This document shows, one piece after another, positions 1-11,191 of a stretch of DNA of 64,000 bases (the stretch's first letter is position 1; each line of letters starts with the position of its first letter). The stretch is from contig NC_083386.1 in assembly GCF_031755915.1 (NCBI RefSeq), positions 7,006,001 to 7,070,000 of the forward strand. The letters run 5' to 3'. Below the pieces are notes generated by a model that saw nothing but the letters and a program-made list of their open reading frames with translations, did not search any database and was not told where the DNA came from. The stretch comes from Ziziphus jujuba (lineage: Eukaryota; Streptophyta; Magnoliopsida; Rosales; Rhamnaceae). The translations under genes were made by a program, and so were the position numbers.

Positions 1-1001
1 TCGAACCACCTAATGGGTCCTAATAATATCCAATTTCACTAATTCAACTCCAATTTTAACTAATTTGACTAATTTTGTCCAAACACAGTCCCCAACTTAT
101 CCGAAAATTAACTAATTGATCCAAAAATGGAAAAATTATCAAACGACCTCCAAAATTCACAAACTTTATATTGACGAAAAGTCCAAGAGACAAGGAACTC
201 ATCAGTATGCTCACCTTGGTCCAAAGTTTCCTTCGGTGGCCGGAAAACACTGTTGAAGTGTCGGCCGAATTTCTCATTGTCGGATCTTTCAAACGGTGAG
301 GAATCTGGACAAAATAACCACGGAAATGAGCTCAGAGGGGTCGAAAATAGTGGAAAAGGTGGATGGGTTGGCCTGAAACAGCCAAAAAATGAGAAAATCC
401 AGTGACCCACCTCGTCGGCTGCCGCGGACTTTGCCGGCCCGATCTGGGTGCGTCCGGCCGCTTCTTACCGTGAAATTTCACGGCTGAGCTTGCTTTCAGG
501 TGACCTTCCTAGGTGGCTGGCGTGTGTAAGTGGTGGTTGGCCGAAAATGGGCAAAACGGCGGTGACCTGGTTCGACGGTAAACGGGTCGAAACGACCCGG
601 TTCGGACCCACAGGTCTGAGGAGAGAATTTCTCGGGTTTTGGGGAAGAAATGGGTATTTTGGGCTTTGTTTCCTGTTTGACATGCTTACCTAGGCTTATA
701 TAAAGCCTTGGGTCACTAACAGACAAAAATTGGGGACTAGCTTGGACACTGATTTAAAACTCATGCTGAAAATTTCTCAGAACCATAACTTTTTATTCGT
801 AACTCAGAATTTGGCATGCCAACAGTCTGTGACTCATATCGACGAGATCTACACAATGGTACCTCAGTCAAACCAAAAGTATTGGCTATTGAAAAAGGCA
901 ACTTGAACCCATATATTATTCACTTGGTCAAACTTGGTCAAACTTAGTCAATTTGGTCAAACTTGTTTAATCATGTATATTTTTTGGTACGGGATGTTAC
1001 A
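1..1001 (-). mobile_element. Long gypsy LTR, left part outside window
   Basis: The segment ends at 1001 with the family terminus GGGATGTTACA, which is the 5' end of the LTR on the minus strand. Its body aligns by eye with 30720-31852 and 39590-40730, including the run about lost oligo-C sites, the GATCTGGGTGCGTCCGGC block near 440 and the GTCAAACTTGGTCAA repeats near 920-965. It belongs to the same subfamily as the LTRs of element E3 but lacks their purine-rich block. The other end, any internal region and the target-site duplication lie outside the window, so solo LTR and full element cannot be told apart. Confidence 0.8.
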
Positions 1002-1550
1002 AAGGGAGTCAAAGTCAATGTTTCTTATATCTGTTTTTGTTTCAGTTGTGAAACGATGCTGTTACACTTAAGGAAGTGGTTAGGATGAGTCAATAAAGTT
1101 AGTTTCCTATTTTGGAGGTTTATAAATAATGGCTTAACTATAGAAATAGAAAGCATATGACAGAAGCTGTTAACTCTCGATCAAAAGGCCAATTTTGTGA
1201 TTCTTGTTCTTCTTCCTTCTTGTAACTCCTTTCTCGTTGGTTTTATCTCTTTCTTTAGGTAATGGTTAGTTCATTTTGCGTGAGTGATCTGTGAGAAAGG
1301 GAGAGGTTGTAAAGGAGTTCTCTGGGTATAGAAAAACATATCTGATTGAGAGAAGAATATATGTTTGAACATTATTCATAGTGCAAAAACTTCCTAGATG
1401 GAGTTCACCGAAGATGTAAGTTATTTCTAGACCGAACCTCGTAAAATTTGAGTGTGTGTTTCTGTGTATTTCTTTCTTTTTGGTTGCTGTATATGAGTTC
1501 TGTATTGATTCAATACCTAATTGTTTCCAAAGGAATCATACATTGTCACA
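1002..1550 (+). repeat. Putative copia-type LTR remnant
   Basis: This AT-rich stretch has the layout of a short copia LTR: a TATA-like TATAAATAATGG near 1121, pyrimidine-rich leader sequence near 1200-1260, and a final block near 1400-1490 with the CCGAACCTCGTAAA signature and TTTCTTTCTTTTTGG run often seen at the 3' end of such LTRs. No terminal TG/CA pair or target duplication could be fixed, and no copia coding sequence follows. The call is from general resemblance only. Confidence 0.35.
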
Positions 1551-3757
1551 TCAATAATACATGATTAAAAACGAGCACGTATAGCAACTAATATGAGGAT
1601 ATTGCAATTAAACCAAAATGTTGATTCACTTCAATCTGTAATAATTTCATGAGGTGTTGAGATTTGTGTGTGTGTGTGTCTAAAAAGAGAAACACCTACT
1701 CGAAACTAATAGAAACATAATATATATATATATATATTCTTGCTGCAAAAGTACTCTCATTATGTGATAATCTTTAACTAAGTTTCTTAACAATATTAAC
1801 CATGATTTGTTCTTTTCCTAATTAATTAATTTCTTCGGTTAGATTTTTCTTTTGTATATGCCTTTTCTTTTCAAAAGTTATCATTTCTATTAAAGAACAA
1901 CAAAAAATAAAAAGTTTTGACACCATAATAAAATATGACGAAAAGAATATTTTATGTGTAGATTCTAATACACTAGGACATAATTATATATAATATTACA
2001 TTCCGTCTCTGGCTCTAAGTAAGGTAGCAACACTACTTTTTATTTATTTTTTGATATGGGGTAAGGGAGGTAAATAATGTATCAATACCTAACAAAGAAG
2101 AAACAAAAAAATTAAAAATAAAAATTAAAAATAAATTAAAAATTAAAAATAATGTATCAATACATTTTTCAAAAGAGAAATCTCAACCAAATAAGCTATT
2201 TTTTGATGAATCAACAGTCCACAAGCTTTTCTATCAACTAATCTACGTTGTTGTTTTTTTTTTTCTTTTTTTTTTTTTTCTGGTAAATAAAGTTAAGCAT
2301 GAACTTATAGGATAACTCATTTGGATGTCCTTGTGGGGACAGCCAGTGCAATAAAATCTACTGTTTTCTCAACCGAGTTCAAATTCTTTCATCCTTAATG
2401 TTAGAAAAAAATGAAAAAAAAAAAAAAATTGTTGAACCAGATAATTTATTGGTCAGAGAAATATTGCTCCTTTATATATAATATTTATAAGCATAAATTT
2501 TTATTTGTTCTCTTCTACTATTCCATTCCCCTTTTGGAATAAAAAAAATCCTTCAATCTGGTTCGCATATTTCTTTTGTTCTTTGCTTGGTTTTAGAGAA
2601 CTGTCTTTTCATCTGATGCTGCCTTTTGTACCAGGCCAAGGATATAAATACATATATATATATATATATAGGCGATTAAAAAAAAAAAAATAGTACGAAT
2701 ATGTGGAAGTGGTTTTGTGCATTTTTCTCTAAAAGGAATTCGGTTTCTTTTTTGCAGGTGAGAGAGCTCTAAATTGCATTTTTTTTTTAATCATTTGTAT
2801 ATATATATATATGTATATACATAGATAAGAGGGCTCTCTATAAGAATTTAGAGATCTCTCTCAGCTTTAGATAGAGCCTTTTTTTTTTTTTTTTGAAATA
2901 AGAAAGCTCTCTCAGCTCTTTAAAAAACAAAAGAATTTTTTATATAAGTTCTTTTAGAGAGCTCTGAAAAACAAAAAAAAAATTCTCTAAACTGAAAACA
3001 TATATATAATTTTTTTTTTTTTAGAGAGCTCTTTATGAGAAATGAACAACTAAAAATTTAGAGCAGCTGAGAGCTCTAAATTCTTATATGTTCTTTTCTT
3101 CTACTCTTCCATTCCCTTTTTGGAATAAAAAATCCTTCAATCTAGTTTGCATATTTCCTTCGTTCTTTTCTTGGCTTTAGAGAATTGCCTTTTCATCTTG
3201 ATGCCGCCTTTTGTACCTCGCCCAAGGATATATATATGATTAAAAAAAAAATTTGTATAAATATGTGTAAGTGGTTTTGTGCATCTTGCCCTAAAAAGAA
3301 TTCGGTTTTTATTTTGCAGCTGAGGGAGCTCTAACATAAATATAAATGTGTAAGTGGTTTCCTTTTTGCAGCTGTAAGTGATTTTGTATAAATATGCGTA
3401 AGCCTTTAGAACCCAAAGACCATTAAATCTTGTATATTATTTGATTGTTTTTTGTTTTTTTACTAATTTATATTTGAATCAAATGTTCCATCATAATTTT
3501 AAATAATTATATTGAATTAAATACGTTCATATAAAAGATTACACTATTGAAACGCAGATTATCATTATATTCAATTTTTTTTTTTTTTAACATTCTCTTT
3601 CATGTAGATTCACTATGACTATTTTTTGTGCTCAATTGAGCCATTTCATATGTTTTTAACAGAAATTATTAAGTTTTGAACATTAAATATTATGGATCTT
3701 TACTTTTATATTAAATTAAATTGTCATTGTATAAATACAGTAGTTTTTGTATTGTAG
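1551..3757. other. Upstream region of ANK-PGG copy A, no gene
   Basis: No coding sequence. The region is the inverted counterpart of the sequence upstream of copy B (27840-29330) and copy D (56100-58920): shared landmarks are the TG/CA microsatellite near 1667, the AT run near 1720, the TTAACCATGATTTGTTC segment near 1797 and the CAGCCAGTGCAATAAAATCTACTG segment near 2340. Homopolymer A and T runs and AT microsatellites are frequent. A short stretch at 3411-3432 resembles the last bases of exon 1 of copies B and D and is the only trace of that exon here. Confidence 0.7.
2509..3236. repeat. Direct repeat of about 135 bp with GAGCTC-rich spacer
   Basis: The segment 2509-2645 (from TTCTTCTACTATTCCATTCC to CCAAGGATATA) recurs at 3093-3230 with small changes. 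Between them, 2760-3080 holds several GAGAGCTCT or AGAGCTCT palindromic hexamer cores separated by A/T runs. Single copies of the repeat occur inverted at 27940-28125, 56300-56495 and 58430-58620. This is a local expansion of the family's upstream sequence, not a gene. Confidence 0.75.
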
Positions 3758-6700
3758 CGAATATTTCAAACGATCAATACCAACTATACGAACGGTTTCC
3801 CAAAGCTCTGCAAGATGGAGACCTAAATGCTACAAAGGAAATCATTACGCAATACCCAAATGCAGTAAGAACAATAATCACGACACGTAAAGGGAGGACA
3901 GCCCTTCATGTCGCGGCCATGGCCGGACATACAGAAATTGTGGAGACACTGGTGGAGAAAATGTCACCAGAAGACTTGGAAATGAAAGACTCAGGTGGTA
4001 TTACAGCTCTTACGGCAGCTATTAATTACAATGCAAATATCAAAATAGCAGAATGCATGGTTAAAAAGAACAAGAAATTACCAACCATGGTTGATCATCA
4101 ATCGAAGATGATGCCGGTGGTATTGGCCTTTCGTGGTTTTCATATTGAAATGGGTCGTTATCTATATTCAATTACACCGATAGAAGATTTAATATTGTCG
4201 GACGGCGATCTTACACATGCTGCTGCGCTCATAAACCAAGCAATAATTATGAAATGTTATGGTAAGTGTATAATACTGTATTATTATATATATATATATT
4301 GTCGTTGTGATCTTTCTTTTTTTTTTTTTTTTTTTTTTTGATGGTGATTCTAAAAATTCTCGTTTTATATGTGCAATGTAGATGTAGCTTTGCATCTTCT
4401 GCAGCGTTGTCCACAGTTGGCAACAACTTTTGGAATCCGTCAATATACTCCTGTGCATGTATTCGCAGTATATCCAAGTGGACGTCCGCTCAAATTTTGG
4501 CAAAAATGGATAAATAAATGTTAGTACATATTATATTAATTAATACAGAATATAATTTATATCTATATCTATATAAATATATGTATATGATATTGATATT
4601 AATACAGTGCTTTGTTTTCAATAGTTATAGTTATAGATGAAGCCCACGTCATTAAAGAGATATATACAAAACTCCCCACCAATACTAATATGAGCTCAGG
4701 TATGTTGAATTTCCCATGTTATTTTAATTTAGATTATTTAGTTTGAAACACGTGTACAATTAGTGCAAAAATATCTTAGAAACTTTGTTATAACTTCCTG
4801 CAAGTAATCTTTACAAACTGCTCTAGTTTTAGTATAATTCAATTAATAAAAATTAATATTAATGAGCATCTGAAAAAAAAAAACTTTTATTGAGTACCTT
4901 ACAAATAACATTGAAAAATTAAATTAAGTCAAAAATATTAAGATCTTGTTTCATGAATACAAAAGAGTGGCAAAACCAATTTTTCCACTTGTACAATGAT
5001 CCAGAGTTTGAAGTAATTTCCTACATTCACAATATCAAAAAATTAAAAAAGAAAATTAAAGAATTGGAAGGTTAGGCATATATGTTAATCTTGCACGATA
5101 GCTTATATATAATTTTCCTTAAAAATCCCCATTTGTTATTGAAGCTTGTTAGAAATTCGGTCAATAAATGTTTGTAGTTATAATTGTAACAATATTTCTT
5201 CTGAATATATTATTAATTCAAAGTCATTAGTCAATCAACAGATAAGGAATTACATGGTGAAGTTTGGTCATTACAAACAGTTGCAATGCACTTTGACATT
5301 TTAGGTAATTAATTGGTTATATCCAATTTTTATTATAACAATTATTGTTTAAATCCTTCCTCCAATTTATTTATTTATTTATTTATATGTTTCATACTTC
5401 CAATAATAGCTAAAATAAATTTTTTTTCATTATTAATAATTACATAGGGTTCAAGAAAATATATGAAATGAAATTGGTTCACATTCAAACCTCTGAACTT
5501 CTACGGCGAATGTGCGAAGAAATAAAAAAATTAGATGAAACCCAAATATCAAGATCAGATATTATACCTGCACTTTTTCATGCTGTGAAAATGGGAAATT
5601 TTGAATTTGTTCAAAGTATATTAAAGTCAAGTCCCGATCTAGTGGAGGCCGGCAATTCCGCTGGGAGGAACATATTTATGGTTGCAATTTATCATCGCCA
5701 GGCAAAAATTTTTAGCCTTATTCATGGAGTTGGCTCCAAATTAAGAGCAACAAATTGTGTAGATCAATATACAAATAATATGCTACATATGGCTGGCTTT
5801 TTATTCCCTCGACCACAACTTGATCGTATTTCCGGAGCTGCTTTACAAATGCAAAGAGAATTACAATGGTTTAAGGTATGTAAAATTTATATATATCTAT
5901 ATATATATATATGTATTAATTTCTTTGGCTATATGTTTTAAAACGTATTTAATATAACTATGCATTTTAAGGATATGATCTAGTGAGAATGTTATTATTT
6001 TCTTTAACAAGAATGTAAATTTAATATCATTATCTAATAAAATAGTAACTGTACTGTTAATTTGTTCTTATAAAAACAACAATCATTAATTAATAGTTCG
6101 TCAATTCAAATAAGAATCAATTATATTTTAGTATTCATTAATTTGAAAAAGTTAAATTTGCATCCCTTAAATTTAAAATATTTTAATTTGAAATTTGTTG
6201 CATTTTGGGACAACCAGATATTTTGCCTAGTATCTGTCTCCCTCCCACATAAGCAACAACTTCTTGTTATTTGGCTCCTTTAGACTCTAGTTTTAATTTC
6301 ATTGTAATTTAAACCTTCTACTTGTTTAAAATCCTTATATTTTAGTAACCTCTAACCATTAACATTTTCAAACCAAAAAATAATAATAATAAGTATAAAT
6401 AATTGGACTAATATATATATATATATATCTATATTTATATATATAAAACAATTGAAACTTAAGGGGCTCTGAAGTGTGACTTCCCCGAATCATGTAGGTT
6501 TCAAATAAAGTTTTAATTATATATTTTTGCTATAATATATATATCTGTTTTCTATCAATTGAATTAATTACAAACAAATATTCATACTATATATATGAAG
6601 GAGGTGGAGTCAGTTGTACCTCCATGGACATATGGACACACAAACTCAGAGTTCTTGACACCAAGACAACTATTTACAAGAGACCATAAACAATTGTTAT

Positions 6701-7200
6701 CCGACGGAGAAAAATGGATGAAAGAGACAGCAACTTCATGTACTGTTGTTGGTGCACTCATTGTTACAATCATGTTTGCTGCAACATTTACTGTTCCTGG
6801 TGGGAATGATGAAAGCACTGGTTACCCAAAATTTCTTGATGACAAAACATTCACGGTCTTCATCATATCAGATGCAATCTCACTTTTCTCTTCCACTACT
6901 TCAGTTTTAATGTTCTTGGGAATCCTCACTTCAACATATGCTGAAGATGATTTCCTCAAATCTTTACCTAAGAAGCTTATGATTGGTCTTGGCACACTTT
7001 TCCTCTCCATTGCTGCAATGATGATATCTTTTTGTGCTGCTGTTTCCGTGATGCTTGATGATAAGAAATCTTGGGTTGGGTTTTTTATAATTTCTCTTGC
7101 TAGTATTCCAGTTACTTTATTTGTTTTGATGCAATTCCCTCTTCTTATTGAGATTTACCTTTCTACTTATAGATCTAGTATCTTTAATAGGAAGGCATAA
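3758..7200 (+). CDS. Ankyrin-repeat PGG-domain protein, copy A, lacking Gag-like exon 1
   Basis: Six exons are supported by GT/AG sites and by exact length agreement with copy D: 3758-4261, 4382-4519, 4625-4699, 5242-5304, 5448-5875, 6601-7200. They encode about 600 residues with no internal stop. The first exon here carries two clear ankyrin repeats (GRTALHVAAMAGHTEIVETL and the ITALTAAINYNANIKIAE unit); 5448-5875 holds further ankyrin-like repeats (ALFHAVKMGNFEFVQSIL, NMLHMAGFL). The last exon has the PGG motif (TVPGGN) between the first two of four hydrophobic helices and ends at TAA 7198-7200. The family (ACD6/ITN1 type) acts at membranes, often in salicylate or stress signalling; the role here is inferred. 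The exon begins in phase 1 and needs an upstream exon, but the Gag-like exon found in B and D is missing, and the first in-frame ATG lies well inside the first ankyrin repeat. It is therefore 5'-truncated or uses an unrecognised first exon. Downstream, element E1 starts 136 bp after the stop. Confidence 0.75.
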
Positions 7201-7235
7201 ACTTGATTATATATAGAAGGTGTATGCAAATTGTG

Positions 7236-7264
<29 letters not shown>
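7236..7264. repeat. TAT trinucleotide microsatellite
   Basis: About nine TAT/ATT units lie in the 3' untranslated region of copy A. The matching position in copy D (52096-52107) has only about four units. Confidence 0.9.
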
Positions 7265-7266
<2 letters not shown>

Positions 7267-7296
7267 CAATTTTCATGTATCAAAATTGTTATCTAT

Positions 7297-7302
7297 AATA
7301 AA
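7297..7302 (+). terminator. AATAAA poly(A) signal of copy A
   Basis: AATAAA lies 97 bp after the stop codon and is conserved at the same position relative to the stop in copy D (52055-52060). Confidence 0.6.
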
Positions 7303-7330
7303 CTTTTGTTTCAAAAATGTTTAGCATATC

Positions 7331-7335
7331 ATATA
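7331..7335. repeat. Target-site duplication ATATA of element E1 (left copy)
   Basis: ATATA at 7331-7335 is repeated at 15315-15319, directly outside the two LTR ends. The paralogous site in block D (about 52020-52030) reads through without an insertion. Confidence 0.85.
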
Positions 7336-8194
7336 TGTCAGGACCCGTCCAGAATTCCTTCCCCGGAACCCTAGACAGCCCTGATCCCAGGGAAACCCTA
7401 CCGAACTCTCCAACGGAAAATCTGGCAGAGCCTCCCCTAAGGGATTTACTTACCACAATTTACCTGCACTGGAAACACACTTCTAAGAACATCCCCTTAT
7501 TCCTCCTACATTACTACAGATTGATTCCACAAATTTCAGCACTTCAATAAAAATACAGTAATCCAGTGCAAAATAAATACAACAAGAGTGAAGAAATAGT
7601 ACAACTGCAATAAAAGAAGAACAGGGTACTTCATGAAGTAAAACAACGATGAAGATCAAGTCCGCTCCGGATGAACAACGACAACCTGGTACCTAGAGGA
7701 ACGGAATTTAAGAGTGTGAGATGCTAATCATCTCAGTGAGCGACCCTACTACTATACAATATAATACAACGGTAATAAGTAGATAAATAATAATAAATTG
7801 GAAATAATAATTTCTCTCAAAACCCTTACAATTCTCTCAGTTGGAAAAGTTCCCCTTTTAAAAATCCTTTGACAAAACCCTTTATTCATATTCCCCGAAA
7901 ACCATGACATCAAATAAATACCAGAAACAGTAATAATTATATTTTTAATTCCGATACAGTTTCCAAACATTTTATTTTTAAAACACAGTTCTGAAAATCA
8001 TTTGATGCACCCACTATATACCAGTGGCGCCAACAGTACCCAGCGTCCCAAGGTACCGCCAGACAGGAGGTTATAGAGAGAAACCGGCATACGGTCGCGT
8101 GGCGTCCCACTGCACCGCTGCTAACCAGGTGTCCCGGCCAAAGGGGGTGGCCTACCCTCATCCGATGGCAACCACAGGACAACCTTATCATATC

Positions 8195-8275
8195 AACCGC
8201 GCGCTACTCACACCCACCTGCGCGCTAATCACATCACCTGCGCGCTAATCACACCCACCTGCGCGCTAATCACAA
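8195..8275. repeat. Minisatellite, about 20-bp units (GCGCGCTAATCACACCCACC type)
   Basis: Four tandem units built on CGCGCTAATCACACCCACCTG with small variations. The other E1 LTR has a matching array at 13847-13925, and the solo LTR at 32373 has about two units near 33287. Unit number therefore varies between LTR copies. Confidence 0.8.
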
Positions 8276-9102
8276 CCGTGTGCACACTAACCATATCACA
8301 TATAAACAGAACACCAGTACGTGCACGGTGCATCCAAAAATCATAAAATCCACATGTTTAAATTATATAACAAATTTCACATTTTTCATAAACATAGCGG
8401 GCATAGTCCATCCGCTTGAACCCGGAAATTCTCCGTAATTTCTTTATAATCAACACCATAAATTCCATGATTTTCAAATCCACCAACTACCAAAATCCAT
8501 CAATTCAAATATCCACATTTTTCCAAGCATAAATAATTTCTCGAAATATCATAATCAAACACTGCGGACTGGAGCTGGCCGGAAAACTGGGTACTCGCCG
8601 GAACAGTATTTTTCGGCAAGCCGCCGCGGTCACCGGCAACCGTCGCCGGCGGCGGCGCGTGCGGTGGCCGTTGGCTGTGAAATTTTGCAGACTCGTAGAT
8701 CGTGAGGAGAGCAATCCAACGGGACCGGCGGTGAGCAAAACGGAGGTCGGACGGCGGAGAAATCACCGTTTGAAGATTTCCGACCCCTCGCCGGAAAACG
8801 CTCCGATCCCGGCGCGTCGGTGGTCCGATGGCCGTGATTTTTGGTGGGTAGGCCGGACATGAGGAGAGGATGATGGGTGTACGGCGCGTGTACTGTATAT
8901 CGGCTGGAATAGTGCCGATTCGCGGCCGGCGGTGGAGGGGGAAAAATCGCCGCCAAACTTCGGACGTCCGATTCGGGCGCGTCCGGCGGCCGTTCGCCGT
9001 GAAATTTGGAGGTTTTGTCGGAAATGAGGCGGGCAACCTGGCTGGCCGGCGCATGTACAGTAACTAGGCCGGAAAACGTGAAAATGACCGGCGGCCGGTC
9101 AC

Positions 9103-9160
9103 TCTCTCTCTCTCTCTCCTCTCTCTCTTTCTCTCTCCTCTCTCTCTTTCTCTCTCTTCC
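9103..9160. repeat. CT-rich low-complexity run in LTR
   Basis: Alternating CT with interspersed CCT and TTT. The same run occurs at 14753-14811 and 34790-34838 in related LTRs. Confidence 0.85.
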
Positions 9161-9700
9161 CCGAGTGTTTTAACAAATAAAACCCCTGCATGACACTGTT
9201 CATGCCACGTGGACCAATCAGAAGCTGACACGTGGCGTTACTGTGCACTTAAGTCAGATATATTAAAATAATACGGTACCCGGCGAATTTCAAACGTCCG
9301 TAACTTTTTAACCAAATGTCCGATTTAAGCGTGCCGCTAGTCTATGAACTCGTATCGACGAGTACTTTACAACCATACAAGAGTCAACTCAAAATTACAT
9401 TACAAGAAAAAGTCAACTCTCAGCACCTTTTGGACAGTTTACACTTCAACTTGTTTTGCCCATAACTTTCAAACCGTAGCTCCGTTTTCGACATGCTACC
9501 AGTCTACGAACTCGTGGCATCGTGCACTTCGCCACGGTACCCTGGTCAACTTGAAATTCCCACCGAGTCAAAAAGTCAACTTTTGACCCCTTCGGTCAAC
9601 GGTCAATCTCGGTCAACGTGCACGGATTCCGGTGCGATTCGGGACGGGGTGTTACAGCCTTCCCCCCTTACAAAAATTTCGTCCCTGAAATTTCCGCACG

Positions 9701-11191
9701 TCACTGGAACAGATACGGGTACTGCTCACGCATCTGTGCTTCGGGCTCCCACGTTGCTTCCTCGACTAAGTGGTTCCGCCATAAGACTTTAATTAGAGGA
9801 ATAGTCTTGTTGCGTAGCGTCCGTTCCTCGCGATCCAAAATCTGTACTGGCTGCTCCACATATGAAAGATCTTCCCTTATCTCTATGTCCGGACTCTCGA
9901 GTACGTGCGAAGGGTCTGCAATATACTTCCGTAGCATCGACACATGAAATACGTTGTGAACTCGAGCTAGCTCTTCCGGTAACGCCAACCTGTACGCCAC
10001 AGGGCCAATCCTCTCCGTAACCTCGTAAGGCCCAATATAACGAGGACCCAACTTACCTCGTCGACCAAAACGTACTACTCCTTTCCATGGAGATAGTTTT
10101 AGGAATACCCAATCTCCTACCTCGAATTCCAAATCCTTTCTACGCACATCGGCGTAACTCTTCTGTCGATCTTGGGCAACCTTCAATCGATCCCTAATGA
10201 TCTTCACCTTGTCCAAGGTCATCCTTAAATACTCAGATCCGACCGCATTATTTGTTGCAAGGAGCCTCTCTTCTCCTACCTCACTCCAACACAAGGGTGT
10301 CCGACACTGCCTCCCATATAAAGCTTCATACGGGGACATCCCAATACTCGCCTGATAACTGTTGTTGTAGACAAACTCCATCAGGGGCAGTTGTTCATCC
10401 CAGCTATCGCGAAATTACATAATGCAAGACCTTAGCATGTCTTCTAATGTCTGGATTGTGCGCTCTGCTTGTCCATCAGATTGCGGGTGAAAAGCGGTGC
10501 TGTAGTTAAGTCTTGCTCCTAGTGCATCAGCTAACTTCCGCCATAGTCGTGAAGTAAAGCACGGATCTCGATCGGAGACGATGGCTAACGGTACTCCATG
10601 AAGACTTACAATGCGTTGCACGAACAACTGAGCTAACTTCTCGGGTGAAAAACGTTCTCGTACCAGTAGGAAGTGTGCTGACTTGATGAGACGATCAATG
10701 ATTACCCAAATACCGTCGTACCTTCTAGGTGTGGAAGGAAGCTTGAATACGAAGTCCATGTTGAGTTCTTCCCACTTCCACACGGGAATCGGTAAAGGTT
10801 GGAGTAGTCCCGAAGGCTTCTGTCTTTCTGCTTTCACTTGTTGACAAATCAAACACTTTGATACGAAGTCTGCCACTTCTCTCTTCATACCAATCCACCA
10901 ATAATACTTAACAAGCGTCCGGTACATCTTGGTACTCCCCGGATGCATCGCATACATCGAGCTGTGCGCCTCCTCTAAAATCTCCTTCTTGAGTCCTGGG
11001 ATATCCGGAACACAAAGTCGTCCTTTATACACGAGGGCTCCATCCCTCCTTATGGAAAATTCTGGATCAAGACCTTCTTGTACTTTGCCTTTAATTGTCC
11101 TCAACTTAGGATTTTCCATTTGGGTCTCTACTATACGATCCACCAACACCGGTCGTACCTGGAAGCTAGCCATAAAGTGCTTCTGAAGCAT
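9701..11191 (-). pseudogene. Gypsy pol 3' part: integrase plus chromodomain, one in-frame stop
   Basis: Reading on the minus strand from 11191, the frame shows an H2C2 zinc-binding region (HSSMYAMHP, later CLICQQ), the integrase core with its three acidic residues (MDFVFKL, VSDRD, and E in DGQAERTIQTLE), then, after a stop at about 10412-10414, the rest of the core (LMEFVYNNSYQASIGMSPYE), a GPY/F-type module (RYIGPYEV) and a C-terminal chromodomain (PVQILDREER to EEATWEPEAQM). The protein would integrate element DNA, and the chromodomain targets it to chromatin. The stop lies where relatives have a coding triplet, in the same frame, so the protein is split into about 258 and 226 residues. No reverse transcriptase precedes it. 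The left end stops 44 bp before the LTR. Confidence 0.9.

Larger units (their letters stand above)
7336..9656 (-). repeat. LTR of E1 (3' LTR in sense)
   Basis: A 2321-bp LTR bounded by TGTCAGGACCCG and GGGGTGTTACA. It contains a conserved inverted repeat at 7717-7735, a 20-bp minisatellite near 8195-8275, a GC-rich block at 8560-9080, a CT-rich run at 9103-9155 and clustered GTCAA motifs at 9380-9618. Open frames in the GC-rich block are not conserved genes. Confidence 0.95.

Noticed and set aside
2260..2280. Poly-T and poly-A runs as retroposon tails
   Set aside because: Such homopolymers are frequent across all AT-rich non-coding parts here, and no target duplications or non-LTR coding sequence accompany them.
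4189..4503. Minus-strand frame of about 100 codons opposite copy A exons 2-3
   Set aside because: It is antisense to well-supported exons and crosses a poly-T intron run; no matching frame is kept in copy D.
8195..8275. CRISPR-like array of about 20-bp repeats
   Set aside because: The units abut with no unique spacers, sit in an LTR of a plant retrotransposon and vary in number between LTR copies: a minisatellite.
8500..9067. Open frames of 60-184 codons on both strands in the GC-rich part of the LTR (also 14148-14899, 34126-34927)
   Set aside because: They lie inside LTR copies, overlap one another in several frames, differ in frame between near-identical LTRs and have low-complexity Arg/Pro composition; they arise from base composition.
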